Positions 11,858 to 14,063 of a DNA stretch of 14,063 nucleotides are shown here, piece by piece. Position 1 is the first letter of the stretch. Every line of letters begins with the position of its first letter. Made by a program: the position numbers and the translations under genes. The notes beneath the pieces are model-generated. The model saw only the letters and a program-made list of their open reading frames with translations, was not told where the DNA came from and searched no databases. This DNA comes from Proteobacteria bacterium UBA2996 (GTDB taxonomy: Bacteria; Pseudomonadota; Gammaproteobacteria; Arenicellales; UBA868): NCBI GenBank assembly GCA_002346525.1, contig DDZY01000163.1, positions 2,792 through 16,854 on the forward strand, given 5' to 3'.

Positions 11858-14062
11858 ATGAGTGCTAAACGAATTGTGCAGGTGGCATTACCGGTTAGGC
11901 TGCGCCGCCTATTCGATTACCGCGTCGATCATCTGAATCAGGTTCCCCATGTGGGTGCGCGGGTATTGGTGCCGCTGCAAAAGCGCAAAGTCGTTGGGAT
12001 CGTTTGCGCAAGTCGTGAAAACAGTGAGCTGCCGTTTTCGAAACTTAAGCCCGTGAGCCGCGTTCTTGACGATAAACCGCTATTGCCAAAAGAGTTGTTC
12101 AGGCTGCTGCTCTGGGCCGCGGCCTATTACCATCACCCGGTTGGCGATGTGTTGCAGACGGCTTTGCCGGTTCGACTTCGGCGGGATTGTCCGTCGGAAC
12201 CCAAGCCACTTTATCTCTGGCGTATCAGCGATGCCGGTCGGGAGCGCCTTGATACGATTCCAGTGCGATACGCGGCCCAGCGGCAGGTGCTGGAATTGCT
12301 CGTAAGCGCCCAAGAGAGCGCTCTGGCAGGCAAAAGCCTGTCATCAACCCTCCCCAACGCGGCGACGGTGCTGGCGCGCCTTGAGGGGCAGGGTTTTGTG
12401 GAGAAGGTCACGGTGGACCTGCCGGGGTCGCCTCCTGAGACCGAGGCGGCCGCGGCACTGAATCCGGCACAGCAGGCAGCGAGTGCCGCTCTGCAGGGGG
12501 CGGAGGGCAGCTACACACCTTTCCTGTTGGACGGGGTGACCGGCAGCGGCAAAACAGAGGTATATCTGGATTGCGCTTGCCGAATCATTTCCCGCGGACG
12601 TCAGGCATTGGTACTGGTGCCCGAGATTGCGCTGACGCCACAGCTCATCGCACGCTTTGAAGGACGCTTGGGGAGTTCCCTAGCGGTGCTGCACTCGGGT
12701 TTAACGGATACCGAGCGCCACCGGGCCTGGTGGCGTGCCCGGCAGGGGAGCGCAGCGGTGGTGCTGGGGACCCGGTCGGCGGTATTTGCACCCATGGCCC
12801 GGCCCGGCGTCATTATTGTGGATGAAGAGCACGACCTGTCCTACAAGCAGCGGGAGGGATTTCGCTACCACGCAAGGGATATCGCGGTAAAAAGGGCGCA
12901 GTTGGCTGATATTCCGGTGGTGCTGGGTTCTGCGACACCCTCGCTCGAAAGCATGGCCAATGTGGCAAACGGACGTTACCGGCATTTGAAGCTTGAATCG
13001 CGGGCAGGCTCCTCCAGGTTACCGAAAGTCGAGATTCTCGACCTGAATCGCCTGGCTCTCAACGATGGGCTGTCAGCGCCGGTAGTCGGTGCAATTAAGG
13101 ACTGTCTCTCGCGAGGGGAGCAAAGCCTGGTTTTCGTCAATCGTCGTGGCTTTGCCCCGGTCATGGTCTGCACCGAGTGCGGTTGGCAGGCGCGTTGCCC
13201 CCGTTGTGACGCCAGGCAGACACTGCACCGGCGCACCGGCCGGGTTATCTGTCACCATTGCGGGAGCCAGGTCTCGGCGCCGTCTACGTGTCCGGAATGC
13301 CAAAAAGAGACTTTGTTCCCTGTGGGTGAGGGAACCCAGCGGGTGGAAGAGGCGCTGGTCCGGATTTTCCCCGAGGCGGACGTGATGCGGATAGATAGTG
13401 ATGTCGCCGGGCCGTCGGACGAGATAGCCAAAGCGCTTCAAGCGGTCCGGGATCGCAAGGTCGACATTCTGGTGGGCACCCAGATGCTGTCAAAGGGGCA
13501 CGATTTTGCCGGTGTCACCCTGGTCTGTGTGTTATCTGCCGATCAAGGTCTGTACAGCCTGGACTTTCGGGGCTCAGAAAGACTGTTTCAGCAGCTCTGC
13601 CAGGTATCCGGGCGAGCTGGCAGACGCGAGCGCCGCGGAGTAGTCCTGGTTCAGACGGCACATCCTGAGGACCTTACGTTTGCCCGGCTGCGTCAGCACG
13701 ATCTTGCGGGATTTGCAAAAGAGGCCCTGAGTGAGCGAAAGACCGCAGGATACCCACCGTATGTCCGTTTTGCCCTGATGCGGGCAGAGTCGACCCAAAG
13801 CGGCGCTCCGATCCGCTTTCTTCGCTCCGCTGCGCTTGCAGGCGAAAACCTGGCTTCGCGCAGCGCGGTAGAGATCATGACGCCCGTGCCTTCGCCGATG
13901 GAGCGCCGCGCCGGGCGTTTCCGGGCGCAGCTGCTGGTGAGAAGCGCGGATGAGCGCCGGTTTCACCGCTTTCTTGAAGATTGGGTGCAGGGGATTGAGG
14001 CTTCACGCGAGGCAGCACGGGTCCGCTGGTCTCTGGATGTCGATCCCCAGGAGATGTACTGA
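11858..14062 (+). CDS. priA: Primosomal protein N', replication restart helicase PriA
   Basis: Complete, 734 residues (E. coli 732), stop TGA at 14060-14062. The N-terminal DNA-binding domain recognises the 3' end of leading strands. The helicase core has Walker A GVTGSGKTEVY (226-236), Walker B DEEH (322-325), LGSATPS (motif III) and a C-terminal helicase lobe with VGTQMLSKGHDF and QVSGRAGRRERRG. Eight zinc-binding cysteines are at 438, 441, 447, 450, 465, 468, 478 and 481, forming the two-zinc insertion that contacts PriB and DnaT. PriA reloads DnaB at stalled or repaired forks independently of oriC. ATG 11858 has no clear ribosome binding site, which may mean modest translation. No frameshift is seen. 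Confidence 0.97.
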   Translation: MSAKRIVQVALPVRLRRLFDYRVDHLNQVPHVGARVLVPLQKRKVVGIVCASRENSELPFSKLKPVSRVLDDKPLLPKELFRLLLWAAAYYHHPVGDVLQTALPVRLRRDCPSEPKPLYLWRISDAGRERLDTIPVRYAAQRQVLELLVSAQESALAGKSLSSTLPNAATVLARLEGQGFVEKVTVDLPGSPPETEAAAALNPAQQAASAALQGAEGSYTPFLLDGVTGSGKTEVYLDCACRIISRGRQALVLVPEIALTPQLIARFEGRLGSSLAVLHSGLTDTERHRAWWRARQGSAAVVLGTRSAVFAPMARPGVIIVDEEHDLSYKQREGFRYHARDIAVKRAQLADIPVVLGSATPSLESMANVANGRYRHLKLESRAGSSRLPKVEILDLNRLALNDGLSAPVVGAIKDCLSRGEQSLVFVNRRGFAPVMVCTECGWQARCPRCDARQTLHRRTGRVICHHCGSQVSAPSTCPECQKETLFPVGEGTQRVEEALVRIFPEADVMRIDSDVAGPSDEIAKALQAVRDRKVDILVGTQMLSKGHDFAGVTLVCVLSADQGLYSLDFRGSERLFQQLCQVSGRAGRRERRGVVLVQTAHPEDLTFARLRQHDLAGFAKEALSERKTAGYPPYVRFALMRAESTQSGAPIRFLRSAALAGENLASRSAVEIMTPVPSPMERRAGRFRAQLLVRSADERRFHRFLEDWVQGIEASREAARVRWSLDVDPQEMY

Positions 14063-14063
14063 T

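Noticed and set aside
1..14063. CRISPR array, tRNA, rRNA, transposase or prophage genes
   Set aside because: No regularly spaced repeats, cloverleaf-like sequence, or transposase/integrase motifs were noticed on reading; the genes present are explained by chromosomal families.

Overview
The window looks like a chromosomal segment of an aerobic, probably marine or surface-water gammaproteobacterium. The basis is DsbC with a periplasmic-type leader, a CcmG/DsbE thioredoxin, a full-length PriA, moderately high G+C (judged by eye, not counted) and frequent GTG/TTG starts. No rRNA, tRNA, IS element or CRISPR array was seen, so the genus cannot be named. Nearly all the coding is on the + strand.

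Region 1 (1-8297) is a tightly packed unidirectional array. It holds the C-terminal end of a sensor histidine kinase, a membrane delta-9-type fatty acid desaturase, a flavin amine oxidase-like protein, a DUF1365 protein, a cyclopropane-fatty-acid-synthase family protein, a DUF2878 membrane protein, a second shorter Cfa-like methyltransferase, a lipocalin, and a cryptochrome/photolyase of the PhrB-like (COG3046) family. Most junctions are 4-base overlaps or gaps under 20 bases, so this is almost certainly an operon. The content resembles light/singlet-oxygen response clusters: the desaturase could make the double bond, the methyltransferases and flavoenzyme could modify it (cyclopropane, methyl-branched or furan-type fatty acid), the lipocalin could carry or repair lipid, and the photolyase could repair or sense light damage. 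That reading is inference. No ECF sigma/ChrR pair lies in the window; the visible candidate regulator is the histidine kinase.

Region 2 (8298-10517) starts with a 327-base interval holding a candidate 41-residue membrane peptide behind short direct and inverted repeats. Three thiol-redox genes follow: dsbC, a TlpA/ResA-like exported thioredoxin, and a ccmG-like membrane-anchored thioredoxin. They serve periplasmic disulfide isomerisation and probably cytochrome c maturation.

Region 3 (10518-11275) is a possible weak terminator and a flavin reductase-family (FMN split-barrel) gene.

Region 4 (11276-11857) is 582 bases without a convincing gene. It carries a knot of TAGGCA/TGCCTA inverted repeats and, about 120 bases before priA, one exact DnaA box flanked by near-matches.

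Region 5 (11858-14062) is a complete priA, the replication-restart helicase.

The most interesting points are the predicted lipid-modification/photoprotection operon with non-canonical Cfa active sites, a PhrB-family photolyase without its Fe-S cysteines, a perfect 16-bp inverted repeat inside the photolyase gene, and the DnaA-box cluster ahead of priA.
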